A stretch of DNA of 56,514 bases, taken from assembly GCA_945862265.1 (NCBI GenBank), contig CAMAXP010000029.1, forward strand, positions 1 through 56,514. Reading direction: 5' to 3'. A model generated the notes under the pieces. That model made no database searches, was not told the origin of the DNA, and worked only from the letters and a program-made list of their open reading frames with translations. Shown here piece after piece: positions 33,142 through 42,012 of the stretch; position 1 is the first letter of the stretch; the number at the start of each line of letters is the position of its first letter. The position numbers were made by a program, and so were the translations under genes. The DNA comes from Bordetella parapertussis (lineage in GTDB: Bacteria; Pseudomonadota; Gammaproteobacteria; Burkholderiales; SG8-39).

Positions 33142-34317
33142 ATGGCAATCAACCTGAAAAATTCCACCTTCTGGGGCTACAAGCGCGAGAACGGCCGCAT
33201 CGGCGTGCGCAACCACGTGATCATCCTGCCGGTCGATGACCTCTCCAACGCGGCCTGCGAGGCGGTGGCGCACAACATCAAGGGCGTGATGGCGATTCCG
33301 CACCCCTACGGGCGCCTGCAGTTTGGTGCCGACCTTGACCTTCACTTTGACACCCTGATCGGCACTGGCGCGAACCCGAACGTCGCTGCGGTGGTGGTGA
33401 TCGGCATCGAGGACGGCTGGGCGAAAAAGATCGCCGACGCAATCGCGAAGACCGGCAAGCCGGTGGCGTACTTCGGTATCGAGATGCACGGCGACCACGA
33501 CACGATCATGCGCGCCTCCAAGGTGGCGAAGGAGTACGTGCAGTGGGCCTCCGAGCTGCGCCGGGTCGAGCGGCCGCTGAAGGACCTGTGGATCTCCACC
33601 AAGTGCGGCGAGTCCGATACGACGTCCGGCTGCGGCGCGAACCCCACAGTGGGCAACGCGTTCGACAAGCTGTACCCGCACAAGACCACGCTGGTCTTCG
33701 GCGAGACCACCGAGCTCACCGGCGGCGAGCACCTCGTCGCGGCGCGCTGCCGCACGCCGGCCGTCCGCAAGAAGTTCCAGTTCATGTTCGACCGCTACCA
33801 GGCGATCATCGACAAGCACAAAACCAGCGACCTCTCCGACTCGCAGCCGACCAAGGGCAACATCGCGGGCGGCCTGACGACGATCGAGGAAAAAGCGCTG
33901 GGCAACATCCAGAAGATCGGCAAGAAGTGCATGGTCGACGGCGTGCTCGACAAGGCCGAGAAGCCCACGGGCCCGGGCCTCTGGTTCATGGACTCGTCCT
34001 CGGCCGCGGCCGAGATGGTGACCTTGTGCGCGGCCTCGGGTTACACGGTGCACTTCTTCCCCACGGGCCAGGGCAACGTCGTGGGCAACCCGATCCTGCC
34101 GGTGATCAAGATCTGCGCGAATCCGCGCACGGTGCGCACGATGTCCGAACACATTGATGTCGACGTGTCCGGGCTGCTGCGCAAGGAGATGACTCCTGAC
34201 CAGGCCGGCGACGCGCTGCTCGAGTGCATGTTCCGCACGGCCAATGGCCGACTGACTGCAGCTGAAGCGCTGGGCCAGCGGCAGTTCGTGCTGACGAGGT
34301 TGTACGAGTCGGCGTGA
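33142..34317 (+). CDS. UxaA-family lyase/dehydratase, large subunit; SuyB-like
   Basis: 391 residues. The D-galactarate dehydratase/altronate hydrolase core, with [19 protein letters not shown] at the start, [20 protein letters not shown] (about 153-172), [14 protein letters not shown], and [16 protein letters not shown] near the end. Enzymes of this family remove water or sulfite from hydroxy acids using Fe/Mg. Split subunit sizes match sulfolactate lyase (sulfolactate to pyruvate and sulfite), but other hydroxy-acid substrates are possible. The stop overlaps the start of the iron-sulfur gene (GTGA). Confidence 0.85.
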   Translation: MAINLKNSTFWGYKRENGRIGVRNHVIILPVDDLSNAACEAVAHNIKGVMAIPHPYGRLQFGADLDLHFDTLIGTGANPNVAAVVVIGIEDGWAKKIADAIAKTGKPVAYFGIEMHGDHDTIMRASKVAKEYVQWASELRRVERPLKDLWISTKCGESDTTSGCGANPTVGNAFDKLYPHKTTLVFGETTELTGGEHLVAARCRTPAVRKKFQFMFDRYQAIIDKHKTSDLSDSQPTKGNIAGGLTTIEEKALGNIQKIGKKCMVDGVLDKAEKPTGPGLWFMDSSSAAAEMVTLCAASGYTVHFFPTGQGNVVGNPILPVIKICANPRTVRTMSEHIDVDVSGLLRKEMTPDQAGDALLECMFRTANGRLTAAEALGQRQFVLTRLYESA

Positions 34318-35027
34318 CCACCCTCAAGGTCCGCATCTGGCGCGGCACGGAGTCGGGAGACTTCCAGGACTTCGAAGTGCCGCGCGAGGAAAGCCAGACG
34401 GTGCTGGACGTGGTCACCTACGTCCAGCGCCACCTCGACCCGTCGCTTGCCTATCGTTTTGCGTGCAGGGTCGGCATGTGCGGATCGTGCGCGATGACGG
34501 TCAACGGGCAGTCGCGCTGGACCTGCCGGACCCATGTTTCGAAGGTGGCTGAAGACGGCCGCCTCGAGATCGCCCCGCTTCACAACCTGCCGGTGATCCG
34601 CGATCTCGTCACCGACATGAGCGAGTTCTTCGACAAGTGGGCGAAGGTGCAGGGCCGCTTCATTGGGACACGCACGCGCTACGACGAATTCGAGAGCGTT
34701 TCCCCGGCGTCCGCCGAACGGCAGCAGGTCGATGCGGCCATCGAGTGCATCGGCTGCGGCGTGTGCTACAGCGCCTGCGACGTAGTCTCGTGGAATCCGG
34801 ACTACGCCGGTCCCGCGGCCCTGAACCGGGCCTGGACGCTGGTGAAGGACGTGCGTGACGCGGCGTCGCTGGAAAGGCTGCGCGCAGTGGCCGGTGATGC
34901 CGGCGTCCATGCGTGTCATACGCACATGAGTTGCACCGATCGCTGCCCGAAGCAGATCTCGCCGACAGCGGGAATTGCGGGACTCAAGCGTGAGATCGCG
35001 AAAGCCGCATTGAAGGGCGAGCTTTGA
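34314..35027 (+). CDS. Succinate dehydrogenase/fumarate reductase-like iron-sulfur subunit
   Basis: 237 residues, GTG start overlapping the previous stop. [2Fe-2S] ligands C51, C56, C59, C71; C145, C148, C151 with C211 for [4Fe-4S] and C155, C201, C207 for [3Fe-4S], the SdhB/FrdB order (three clusters). It should pass electrons between a flavoprotein and the two membrane subunits that follow. No flavoprotein gene is in this operon; the best candidate in the window is at 51879. Probably not the housekeeping Sdh, judging by its lyase/fumarase neighbours. Confidence 0.87.
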   Translation: MTTLKVRIWRGTESGDFQDFEVPREESQTVLDVVTYVQRHLDPSLAYRFACRVGMCGSCAMTVNGQSRWTCRTHVSKVAEDGRLEIAPLHNLPVIRDLVTDMSEFFDKWAKVQGRFIGTRTRYDEFESVSPASAERQQVDAAIECIGCGVCYSACDVVSWNPDYAGPAALNRAWTLVKDVRDAASLERLRAVAGDAGVHACHTHMSCTDRCPKQISPTAGIAGLKREIAKAALKGEL

Positions 35028-35362
35028 GCGCGCGGGCCCAGACCTTCCTGTGGATGGGCCAGCGCGCAAGTGCCGCAATACTTGCGCTATGCGTGCTGGT
35101 GCATCTCTGCACGATCATCTATGCGGTGCGCGGCGGGTTGAGCGCAGCCGAGATCCTGTCGCGGACCCGCGGCAACGGTGCCTGGCTCGCCTTTTATGCG
35201 GTGTTCGTCCTAGCGGTCGCAGTGCACGTGCCCATCGGGCTGCGCGCGATCCTCGCGGAATGGCTGGGGTGGCGCGATTCTTCCAGGGACGTCGCCCTCT
35301 GGGTATTTGCGGTCTTCCTTGCGGCGATGGGGATGCGCGCCGTCCTCGGGGTGTTCGCTTGA
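35024..35362 (+). CDS. Succinate dehydrogenase/fumarate reductase-like membrane anchor 1
   Basis: 112 residues, TTG start overlapping the iron-sulfur gene stop; an in-frame ATG lies 10 codons later (35054). Three membrane helices (about 15-34, 54-74, 90-110). Histidines in LCVLVHLC and VAVHVPIGLR are well placed to hold haem b, and RASAAI near the start fits the quinone-site region. Coupled translation with the subunits on both sides supports a complex. Confidence 0.75.
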   Translation: MSARAQTFLWMGQRASAAILALCVLVHLCTIIYAVRGGLSAAEILSRTRGNGAWLAFYAVFVLAVAVHVPIGLRAILAEWLGWRDSSRDVALWVFAVFLAAMGMRAVLGVFA

Positions 35363-35703
35363 AGAACGACTTTCGCGCCCGCAACCATCCGGCGTACTGG
35401 GCGTTCCTCGTCCACCGGCTCTCGGGCCTCGCGCTGGCGCTGTTCCTACCGGCACATTTCTGGGCGCTTGGGCAGGCCCTGCAGGGCGAGGCACGCCTGG
35501 AGTCCTTCCTGCGCTGGACCGACGCGCCGCTGTTCAAGTTTGCCGAGTGGGTGCTGGTGCTGTTGCTCGCCGCCCACCTCACAGGAGGGCTGCGGCTGCT
35601 GGCGCTCGAGTTCCTGCCGTGGCGGGACTGGCAGAAATCGCTCGCTGCGGCTGCGGCCGGACTCGCTCTTGTGGCAGGATTGGCCTTCGCGCTGGCGCTC
35701 TAG
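35359..35703 (+). CDS. Succinate dehydrogenase-like cytochrome b subunit (SdhC-like anchor 2)
   Basis: 114 residues, TTG start at 35359 overlapping the previous stop; no ATG is available before the conserved part. Three helices with the SdhC hallmarks HRLSGLALALFLPAHFW (quinone Ser/Arg site and haem His) and AAHLTGGLRLLALEF. Together with anchor 1 it gives six helices and four candidate haem ligands, as in di-haem or mono-haem fumarate reductase/Sdh anchors. Confidence 0.8.
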   Translation: MKNDFRARNHPAYWAFLVHRLSGLALALFLPAHFWALGQALQGEARLESFLRWTDAPLFKFAEWVLVLLLAAHLTGGLRLLALEFLPWRDWQKSLAAAAAGLALVAGLAFALAL

Positions 35704-35789
35704 GCGCGCATAAGCATGGAAGCACACGGTTGTGGCGACGCGTGTGCGGAAAAAACAGAATGCCACGCCGAAGTACCAAGGAGACGTCA

Positions 35790-36752
35790 ATGAAGATCCG
35801 GAGCATATTCGCATTCATCGCGGGGCTCGCGTTCGCGGCCGCCGTGCAGGCGCAGCCGTGGCCGTCCAAGCCCGTGAAGTTCATCGTGCCCTTCCCGCCG
35901 GGCGGCGCCACCGATATTTCCGCACGCATGATCGGGCAGAAGCTCTCGGAAATGTGGGGCCAATCCGTAGTGATCGAGAACCGTGGCGGTGCGGGCGGCG
36001 GAGTGGGAGCGGCGGAGGCGGCGCGCGCGGTCCCCGACGGGTACACGCTGTTCTTCCCGTCCGGCTCGGTCGTCACCGCCAACCAGCATATCTACGCGAA
36101 GATGAGCTACGACCCCGAGAAGGATTTCGTGCCCGTCACCAACGTCGTGAGCGGGCCGCAGGTGCTGGTGGTCACCGCGGGCGCGCCGTACAAGACGGTG
36201 AAGGACCTGGTCGATGCGGGCAAGGCCAACCCCGGCAAGTTCACCTTCGGGCACGCGGGCATCGGGTCGCAGACCCACCTGGCGGCGGAGAATTTCGTCA
36301 ACTCGGCGAAGCTCAACGCACTCTCCGTCCCCTACAAGGGGGAGGGGCCGTCGCTGATCGGCCTGATCGGCGGCGAAACCACTTTCCTCGTGACCAATCT
36401 CGCCGCTGCCCTCAGCCACATCAACGGCGGCAAGCTCCGGGCGCTGGGCGTAACGAGCAAGACCGAGGCGCCACAGTTGCCGGGTGTGCCGCCGATCGCG
36501 AACACGCTGCCCGGATTCGAGAATACCGGCTGGTTCGGCATCGTAGCGCCGACCGGTACTCCCAAGGAGATCATCGAGAAGGTCTATCGCGACACCAAGG
36601 TGGCGCTCGACTCCACTGAGATGAAGGCACGGTTCTTCGCCCAGGGCATGGCGCCCGTGGGCAACTCTCCCGACGAATTCGGCAAGGCCATGAAGGAAGA
36701 AACCCAGATGTGGGCGAAGATCGTGCGCGAACGGAACATCTCCGTAAAGTGA
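35790..36752 (+). CDS. Bug/TctC-type periplasmic solute-binding protein
   Basis: 320 residues from ATG 35790 with AAGGAG upstream. Signal peptide ending AVQAQ (about 22), VKFIVPFPPGGATDISARMI, ENRGGAGGGVG. Inserted in the lyase/Sdh-like operon between the membrane anchors and the fumarase genes, so its ligand is probably the carboxylate that this operon metabolises. Its stop overlaps the GTG of the fumarase alpha gene. Confidence 0.88.
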   Translation: MKIRSIFAFIAGLAFAAAVQAQPWPSKPVKFIVPFPPGGATDISARMIGQKLSEMWGQSVVIENRGGAGGGVGAAEAARAVPDGYTLFFPSGSVVTANQHIYAKMSYDPEKDFVPVTNVVSGPQVLVVTAGAPYKTVKDLVDAGKANPGKFTFGHAGIGSQTHLAAENFVNSAKLNALSVPYKGEGPSLIGLIGGETTFLVTNLAAALSHINGGKLRALGVTSKTEAPQLPGVPPIANTLPGFENTGWFGIVAPTGTPKEIIEKVYRDTKVALDSTEMKARFFAQGMAPVGNSPDEFGKAMKEETQMWAKIVRERNISVK

Positions 36753-37624
36753 AACTCGACCCGCAGACAATCGAGGACGCCGCGAAGGAGCTGTACATCC
36801 GCGCGTTGAAGCTGTTGCCGCCCGACATCAAGCAGGGCTTCGACGGATTGGCCGGGCGCGAGACCGACGCGACGGCGCAGGGCATCATCGGCACGATGAT
36901 CCGCAACATTGCGGTGGCCGAGGACACGGACAACCTCCTCTGCCAGGACACCGGGATTCCCATCTACAACGTGTGGATCGGGCGCTCGGTCGAAATGGAC
37001 GGCCTGACGATCAAGGAGGCGATCCGCCGCGGTTGCGCGCGCGCCACGCGGGAGCATCCCCTGCGCTCTTCGGTGGTCCATCCCGTGACGCGCAAGAACG
37101 AGCATTCCTCCTGCGGGCGGCACGTGCCGGTGATCCACTTCGACTACACGGACAGGCCCGAGACGCTCGAGATCGAGATGATCCCCAAGGGTTCCGGTTC
37201 GGAGAACAACTCCTTCCTCAAGATGGCGATCCCGGCCGACGGGATCGATGCGATCAAGACTTTCGTGATCGACTGCGTGCTCGAGGCCGGCGGCAAGACC
37301 TGCCCGCCGACGATCGTGGGCGTGGGGGTGGGCGGGACTGCGGACCTCTGCGTTCACCTCTCCAAGGTGGCTGCGACCCGGCCGCTGGGCTCGAAGTGCA
37401 GCGACCGGGAAGGCGCGAAGCTCGAGGAAGCGCTGACCGCAGCGGTCAACCAGCTCGGCGTCGGGCCGCAGGGCCTCGGCGGGGATTCGACGGCGTTCGC
37501 GGTCCACGTGGAAACGGCGGCGACCCATATCACCATGAACCCCGTGGCCGTGAACATGCAATGCCACTCGGCGCGCCGAGCGCGGGCGACGTTTACGCCC
37601 AAAGGGATCGAGTATGGCTACTAG
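36749..37624 (+). CDS. Class I fumarase / L-tartrate dehydratase-type hydro-lyase, alpha subunit
   Basis: 291 residues, GTG 36749 overlapping the Bug stop. [4Fe-4S] ligands C65 (LLCQDTGIP), C185 (KTCPPTIVG) and C272 (NMQCHSARR), with spacing as in two-subunit fumarase/Ttd[14 protein letters not shown] loop around 117-124. The iron-sulfur cluster adds or removes water on a C4 dicarboxylate (fumarate-malate, tartrate-oxaloacetate, or mesaconate-type). The beta subunit is encoded one gene further, after an unrelated gene. Confidence 0.88.
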   Translation: MKLDPQTIEDAAKELYIRALKLLPPDIKQGFDGLAGRETDATAQGIIGTMIRNIAVAEDTDNLLCQDTGIPIYNVWIGRSVEMDGLTIKEAIRRGCARATREHPLRSSVVHPVTRKNEHSSCGRHVPVIHFDYTDRPETLEIEMIPKGSGSENNSFLKMAIPADGIDAIKTFVIDCVLEAGGKTCPPTIVGVGVGGTADLCVHLSKVAATRPLGSKCSDREGAKLEEALTAAVNQLGVGPQGLGGDSTAFAVHVETAATHITMNPVAVNMQCHSARRARATFTPKGIEYGY

Positions 37625-38195
37625 GATAAGGCGCGCGTTGGTTCTGGCGGCGATGCTTGCGTGCGCGCCGTTGCACGCTGCCGAAGTGGCCGGCGTGAAG
37701 GTGGAGGAAACTGCGCACGTGGCCGGGACGGCGCTCAAGCTGAACGGCGCCGGTCTGCGCGGTAAGGCCTTCATCAAGGTGTACGTGATGGGTTTGTACC
37801 TGGCCGAGAAGAAGTCGAGCGCGCCGGACGTGTTTGCGGCGGCCGGGCCGAAGCGGATCCTGATCCACATGCTGCGCGACGTGGATTCGGGCAGTTTCAG
37901 CGATGCAATGGAAGAAGGCATCCGGGACAACCACAGCGAACCCGAAGTCCAGGCGTTCGCGCCGCGCATGAAGCTGCTCAATGCGCTGATGCACGATGTA
38001 AAGCAGGCAAGTTCCGGCATGACTATTGAACTCGACTGGGTCCCGGGCACGGGCACGCAGGTCAGGTTCCGTGGAACGCCGCACGGCAAGCCGATTCCGG
38101 GCGAGGACTTCTACCGCGCGCTGTTGCGAATCTGGCTGAGCGACCGGCCAGTCTCGACCGATCTCAAGAAAGCATTGCTCGGGCAGGGAGGCTGA
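37614..38195 (+). CDS. Chalcone isomerase-like exported protein
   Basis: 193 residues. Signal peptide with cut after LHAA (about 22). The mature part is a chalcone-isomerase-like domain: KLNGAGLRGKAFIKVYVMGLYL (43-64), RILIHMLRDVDSGSFSDAMEEGIRDN (80-105), and a late GKPIPGEDFYRALLRIWLSD. Bacterial members are periplasmic and of unknown function; none is proven to be an isomerase. It overlaps the fumarase alpha gene by 11 bases and ends one base before the beta gene, so it is locked into this operon. Confidence 0.82.
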   Translation: MATRIRRALVLAAMLACAPLHAAEVAGVKVEETAHVAGTALKLNGAGLRGKAFIKVYVMGLYLAEKKSSAPDVFAAAGPKRILIHMLRDVDSGSFSDAMEEGIRDNHSEPEVQAFAPRMKLLNALMHDVKQASSGMTIELDWVPGTGTQVRFRGTPHGKPIPGEDFYRALLRIWLSDRPVSTDLKKALLGQGG

Positions 38196-38196
38196 G

Positions 38197-38805
38197 ATGG
38201 CGCACCATGAATTCGACATGCCGGTGACCGAGGCGCAGGTTCGTGCGCTTCAGGTCAATGACACCGTGACCCTGAACGACACCTTGTACGGCATCCGTGA
38301 TGCCACGCAGATCCACATGTTCGACCGGGGTCGCAAGGCGCGGTTCGACCTGTCGGGCCATGCGGTGATCCACACGGCGCCCAACGTCAGGAAAGTCGAC
38401 AAGAGTCCCGCGTATCCCACAGGTTATGCGCCGGTGTGCATCGGCACCACCACCAGCGATCGCATGGAGCGGTTCACGCGTCCGCTGATGCAGGATTACG
38501 GCGTACGCATCGTCATCGGCAAGGGCGGGCTGCGCGACGGTTCGGCGAAGGCGTTTGCGGACCTCGGCGGCGCGTATCTCGCGGTGATCGGCGGCGCAGC
38601 GGCGCTGGAGACTACCTGGGTGGAGGCGATCGAGGACGTCGACATGGACGACCTCAACCCGGAGTCGCTGTGGAAATTCCGGGTGAAAGGCTTCGGGCCG
38701 TTGCTGGTCGCAATGGATAGCCACGGCGGCAACCTCTACGCCGCGGTGAAGAAGGTCGGCCAGGACCGTCGTGCCGCGGCCCTCGCGAGCCTCGGCATCA
38801 AGTAG
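38197..38805 (+). CDS. Class I fumarase / L-tartrate dehydratase-type hydro-lyase, beta subunit
   Basis: 202 residues. Typical beta-subunit pattern: VTLNDTLYGIRDATQIHMF, HTAPNVRK, PTTSDRM-like CIGTTTSDRMERF, VIGKGGL, GGAAALET, and a C-terminal DSHGGNLY. Size equals TtdB (about 200) and the C-terminal third of FumA. Pairs with the alpha subunit encoded 0.57 kb upstream. Last gene of the operon. Confidence 0.88.
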   Translation: MAHHEFDMPVTEAQVRALQVNDTVTLNDTLYGIRDATQIHMFDRGRKARFDLSGHAVIHTAPNVRKVDKSPAYPTGYAPVCIGTTTSDRMERFTRPLMQDYGVRIVIGKGGLRDGSAKAFADLGGAYLAVIGGAAALETTWVEAIEDVDMDDLNPESLWKFRVKGFGPLLVAMDSHGGNLYAAVKKVGQDRRAAALASLGIK

Positions 38806-38812
38806 TCCCCGG

Positions 38813-40255
38813 TTATTTCCCGCTGCGCAACCGGGCCGCGCTCACGTAGGTTGCGTGGAACCCGTTCGGCACGCGCTGCGGGAGCAGCACGCGCGCAACC
38901 GGCCCGCGCCCAAACTCCGTCCCCCGGCAATTGAAGACCTGAATCTCCGAGCGCACCTCGCGGGGGTTCCACACGAAGCAGACCAGGTAGCCATCGTCTT
39001 CGGACTTGGGGTTGTCGGCGGGTGCAAAGCCCGGTTCGTTGTAATAGAAATCCGGCCCTTCGCTCCACGCCTGGTAGCCGCCGGTCTCGAGGTCGTACTT
39101 CACCAGGCCGGTGAAGCGCGGGTCCTCGTTGCCGCCCTGGGGGAAGATGATGTTGTAGGTCCACCGATTCTTGCGGCCCTGGTAGGCGGTGTTGATCACG
39201 GGGAATTCGGTGTTCAGCACGTCGTCGATCACGCGCTCGGTCGTCTTGCCGGTGTCGAGGTTGAAGCGCCACTCCTTCAGCAGGTAATCCCGCCGCCGGT
39301 TGCGGATGGTCTTGATGAGGCGCTGTACGTCGGGCTTGCCGTCGTCGCCTTCATGGATCCGGTAGGGCGTGCCGATCATCACGATTTCGCGGCCTTCCTC
39401 CCACGCGTTGACCGCATGCAGCATGTAGCCCGGGCTCGCCTCGAACCAGCGCAGTTCGGAGGCCTTGCCGTAGCGCGGCACGATGCCGAAGCGCGAAGGG
39501 ATCTCCGGGTGGAACACCAGCTTGTGACGCCCGGCCTCGAGGGCCTCGGGATCGGGATGCAGGGGAAAGTCGTGCAGGATCGTGTAGTGCTCCGTCATGG
39601 CCATGTCGTGGGGCAGGCGCGGGCCGGGCAGGTCGATGTCGATCTTGTGCTTCAGCTTTCCTGCGGCATCGATCACGCCGTAGGTCATGTACGGCGGCTT
39701 CTTGTCGTAGTCGAAGAAGAGCAGCTCCCCAGTGTGCTCATCTGGACGCGAATGCGCGGAGATCTTCTCGAAGGCGCCGTCATAGTCGGTCTTGCCGATC
39801 GTCTCCAGCGTATGGATGTCGAGGTGGTAGGGCTTGCCGGTCAGGTAGAACATCGTGAGGAGCTTGCCGGCGTGGAACTTCACGTCGGTGTTCGAGTTGT
39901 TCTTCTGCAGCTCGTCCGGGCGGTCGCGGCGCGGCGGCTCCTTGAGGCCCTTCCAGAGGGTGTGGCCGGCGGCAACCTCCTCCTCCAGGCTGGTGGTGCG
40001 GATCCAGCGGTTGCGGTAGCTCACCTTGCCGTTCTCGAAGTAGGCGGCATGCAGCATGCCGTCCCCGTCGTACACGTGATAGCGCCAGTCGGGCGGGAAC
40101 CACGGGTTCGGGCCGTTCCTCACGTGGATGCCGTTGAGGTCTTTCGGCATCTCGCCGATGACCTCGAGTTCGGTGGCGGCGATCTCCTTGCCGATCGGCG
40201 CGTTCGGGCCGTTGAGGCCCGGGATGTCGTGAACCGGCAGGTCAGCGAGCTTCAT
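38813..40255 (-). CDS. Carotenoid cleavage oxygenase (RPE65 family)
   Basis: 480 residues, the usual length. Fe(II) is held by four His: SAHSRPDEHTGE (about 167-178), LPHDMAMTEHYTILHDFPL, YMLHAVNAWEEG, and near the end NGFHATYVS. Opening with NGIHVRNGPNPWF and DGDGMLH. Splits a conjugated C=C bond with O2. Bacterial members act on apocarotenoids, lignostilbenes or isoeugenol-type phenylpropenes. Last gene of the leftward block; 26 bases behind the Bug gene. Coupling with acyl-CoA ligase and thiolase suggests oxidative breakdown of the cleavage product. Confidence 0.9.
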   Translation of the reverse strand: MKLADLPVHDIPGLNGPNAPIGKEIAATELEVIGEMPKDLNGIHVRNGPNPWFPPDWRYHVYDGDGMLHAAYFENGKVSYRNRWIRTTSLEEEVAAGHTLWKGLKEPPRRDRPDELQKNNSNTDVKFHAGKLLTMFYLTGKPYHLDIHTLETIGKTDYDGAFEKISAHSRPDEHTGELLFFDYDKKPPYMTYGVIDAAGKLKHKIDIDLPGPRLPHDMAMTEHYTILHDFPLHPDPEALEAGRHKLVFHPEIPSRFGIVPRYGKASELRWFEASPGYMLHAVNAWEEGREIVMIGTPYRIHEGDDGKPDVQRLIKTIRNRRRDYLLKEWRFNLDTGKTTERVIDDVLNTEFPVINTAYQGRKNRWTYNIIFPQGGNEDPRFTGLVKYDLETGGYQAWSEGPDFYYNEPGFAPADNPKSEDDGYLVCFVWNPREVRSEIQVFNCRGTEFGRGPVARVLLPQRVPNGFHATYVSAARLRSGK

Positions 40256-40281
40256 GGCGGTCTCCTTGGGTCTGGGTGGGA

Positions 40282-41274
40282 TCAGTCGGCGCGGAACCCC
40301 GAGGCCTTGACGGCGTCGCGCCAGCGCTCGGTGTCGGCTTTCATCATGGCGGCAAATTCGTCGGGCGAATTGGGGATCGGCTCGAGGTCTATCGCGCGCA
40401 GCCTTGCCTGCGCTTCAGGCTGCTTCAGCGCGGCGGTGAACTCGCGGTTCAGCCGCTGGATGATGGCGGCAGGAGTGCCGGCCGGGGCCAGAAAGCCGGT
40501 CCACGCGTAGATTTCCATCTTCGGGTACCCGAGCTCCTTGAACGTAGGCACGCCGGGCAGCAGCGGCGAACGCTCGCCGGTCAGCGCGAAAGCCTTGACC
40601 TTGCCGGCTTCCACATGCTGCTTGACGGAGGTGATGGGCACGAACGCCGTCATCACCTGCCCGCCGAGCAGGTCCTGCACCGCCGGGGGCGTGCCCTTGT
40701 AGGCCACGTGCAGCATGTCGATGCCGGCGAGCTGGTTGAGGATCACGCCCGCAAAGTGGGAAGGATTGCCTGCGGTGAATGATGCGAAGGTGGTCTTGCC
40801 GGGATTGGCCTTGGCGTAGGCGATGAACTCGGCCAGCGTATTCGCCTGCACCGAGGTGTGGGCGGCAAATACGAGCTGCGTGCGGATCGCCGCGGTCACC
40901 GGCGTGAAATCTCGGGCCGGGTCGTACGCCAGCTTTGCGAAGGCGTGCGGGTTGATCGACATCATGCCCGAGGTGCAGAGGAGGACCGTGTAGCCGTCCG
41001 GCGGTGACTGGATGAGCGCCTGGGCCGCTATGACGCCGGCGCCGCCCGCCTTGTATTCATAGACGAACGGCTGGCCGGTCACTTCCTTGAAGCGGTCGCC
41101 GACGATGCGCATCACGATCTCGTTGACGTTCCCTGCCGGGAACGGGGAAATCATGCGGATCGGCTTGTTCGGGAACTCCTGCGCCAGCACTGTGGTGCTG
41201 GCGAGTGTTGCCGCCAGCAGGGCGATGCGTGCTGCGGTACGTCCAAATGCCCGGCGGGCTCCTATCGATGTCAT
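40282..41274 (-). CDS. Bug/TctC-type periplasmic solute-binding protein
   Basis: 330 residues. Arg-rich N-terminus followed by a signal peptide ending VLAQ (about 32). The first fingerprint is altered: IRMISPFPAGNVNEIVMRIV instead of the usual VPFPPGG-x-D, and KAGGAGVIAAQ replaces GAGG; the ligand may therefore differ from that of the other three Bug proteins here. Part of the TetR-controlled leftward operon. Confidence 0.85.
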   Translation of the reverse strand: MTSIGARRAFGRTAARIALLAATLASTTVLAQEFPNKPIRMISPFPAGNVNEIVMRIVGDRFKEVTGQPFVYEYKAGGAGVIAAQALIQSPPDGYTVLLCTSGMMSINPHAFAKLAYDPARDFTPVTAAIRTQLVFAAHTSVQANTLAEFIAYAKANPGKTTFASFTAGNPSHFAGVILNQLAGIDMLHVAYKGTPPAVQDLLGGQVMTAFVPITSVKQHVEAGKVKAFALTGERSPLLPGVPTFKELGYPKMEIYAWTGFLAPAGTPAAIIQRLNREFTAALKQPEAQARLRAIDLEPIPNSPDEFAAMMKADTERWRDAVKASGFRAD

Positions 41275-41314
41275 GCGCCTCCTCCTTTGTGTGTTTCGTG
41301 TGATGCTTCTGTTT

Positions 41315-42007
41315 TTATTGGGTCATCCACTTCGTCAGTGCGGCCGCCAGTGCGGTTGGGGCCTCCAGCGGTGCAAGGTGGCCGCAGTGCTCGAGCACCA
41401 CGAGGTCGGCCGCCGGGATCCGGCGCGCGATGTCCTCGTGCTGCGCGAGCGGCGTGATGAGATCCTCGCGGCCCACGGCAACGAGGGTTGGCACGCGGAT
41501 CGACGCGAGCGTCGTGTTGCGCGCCGGGCGCGCGATGCATGCCTTCAGGTGAGCCACGTAGCGCTCCACCCCGTAGTCGCGGGACATGCGGGCGCGCTTT
41601 TCGTTGATCGCGGCATCCGCCTGGTGATCCGCGTGCAGCAGGAAGCGCGTCAGCTTGCCGTCGATGGATTCGTAACCTCCTGAGCGCGCCAGTTCGATGA
41701 GTTTGCCGCGGTTGGCTACCGCCTCGGGGCTGTCGGCGTTTGCGCCCGTGGACAGCAACGCGAGGCGCTCGATCCGGTCCGGGGCCTGTGCGGCGATGGC
41801 CAGGGCCACGTACCCGCCGAACGAGAACCCTGCGAGGGCAAAGCGCGGCGGGGCCGTTTGCAGGATGGCTGCGGCGATCGCGTCGATGTCTTCGAGCGGG
41901 GGATTGTCGAGGGCGGTGCAGGAAATGCCCACAGGCAGCGTCTCGCGCACGCCGTCCCAGAGTTCGGGCGTGCAGGTCAGGCCGGGAAGCAGGAGCAGGG
42001 GCGCCAT
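41315..42007 (-). CDS. Alpha/beta hydrolase
   Basis: 230 residues from ATG 42007 (5 bases after the previous stop; the open frame begins 8 codons earlier). PGLTCTPELWD (oxyanion region), nucleophile Ser in AGFSFGGYVAL (about 61-71), acid Asp in VGREDLITP, His in HCGHLAPLE. All triad residues are present. Similar to MhpC/enol-lactonase-type enzymes. In this operon it may open a lactone or cut a C-C bond made upstream. Confidence 0.82.
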   Translation of the reverse strand: MAPLLLLPGLTCTPELWDGVRETLPVGISCTALDNPPLEDIDAIAAAILQTAPPRFALAGFSFGGYVALAIAAQAPDRIERLALLSTGANADSPEAVANRGKLIELARSGGYESIDGKLTRFLLHADHQADAAINEKRARMSRDYGVERYVAHLKACIARPARNTTLASIRVPTLVAVGREDLITPLAQHEDIARRIPAADLVVLEHCGHLAPLEAPTALAAALTKWMTQ

Positions 42008-42012
42008 GGGGA

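Noticed and set aside
32851..34317. Firm naming of the UxaA-family pair as suyAB
   Set aside because: Subunit sizes fit, but altronate/galactarate-type and other split lyases look the same at this level; no sulfite exporter or sulfolactate dehydrogenase gene is nearby.
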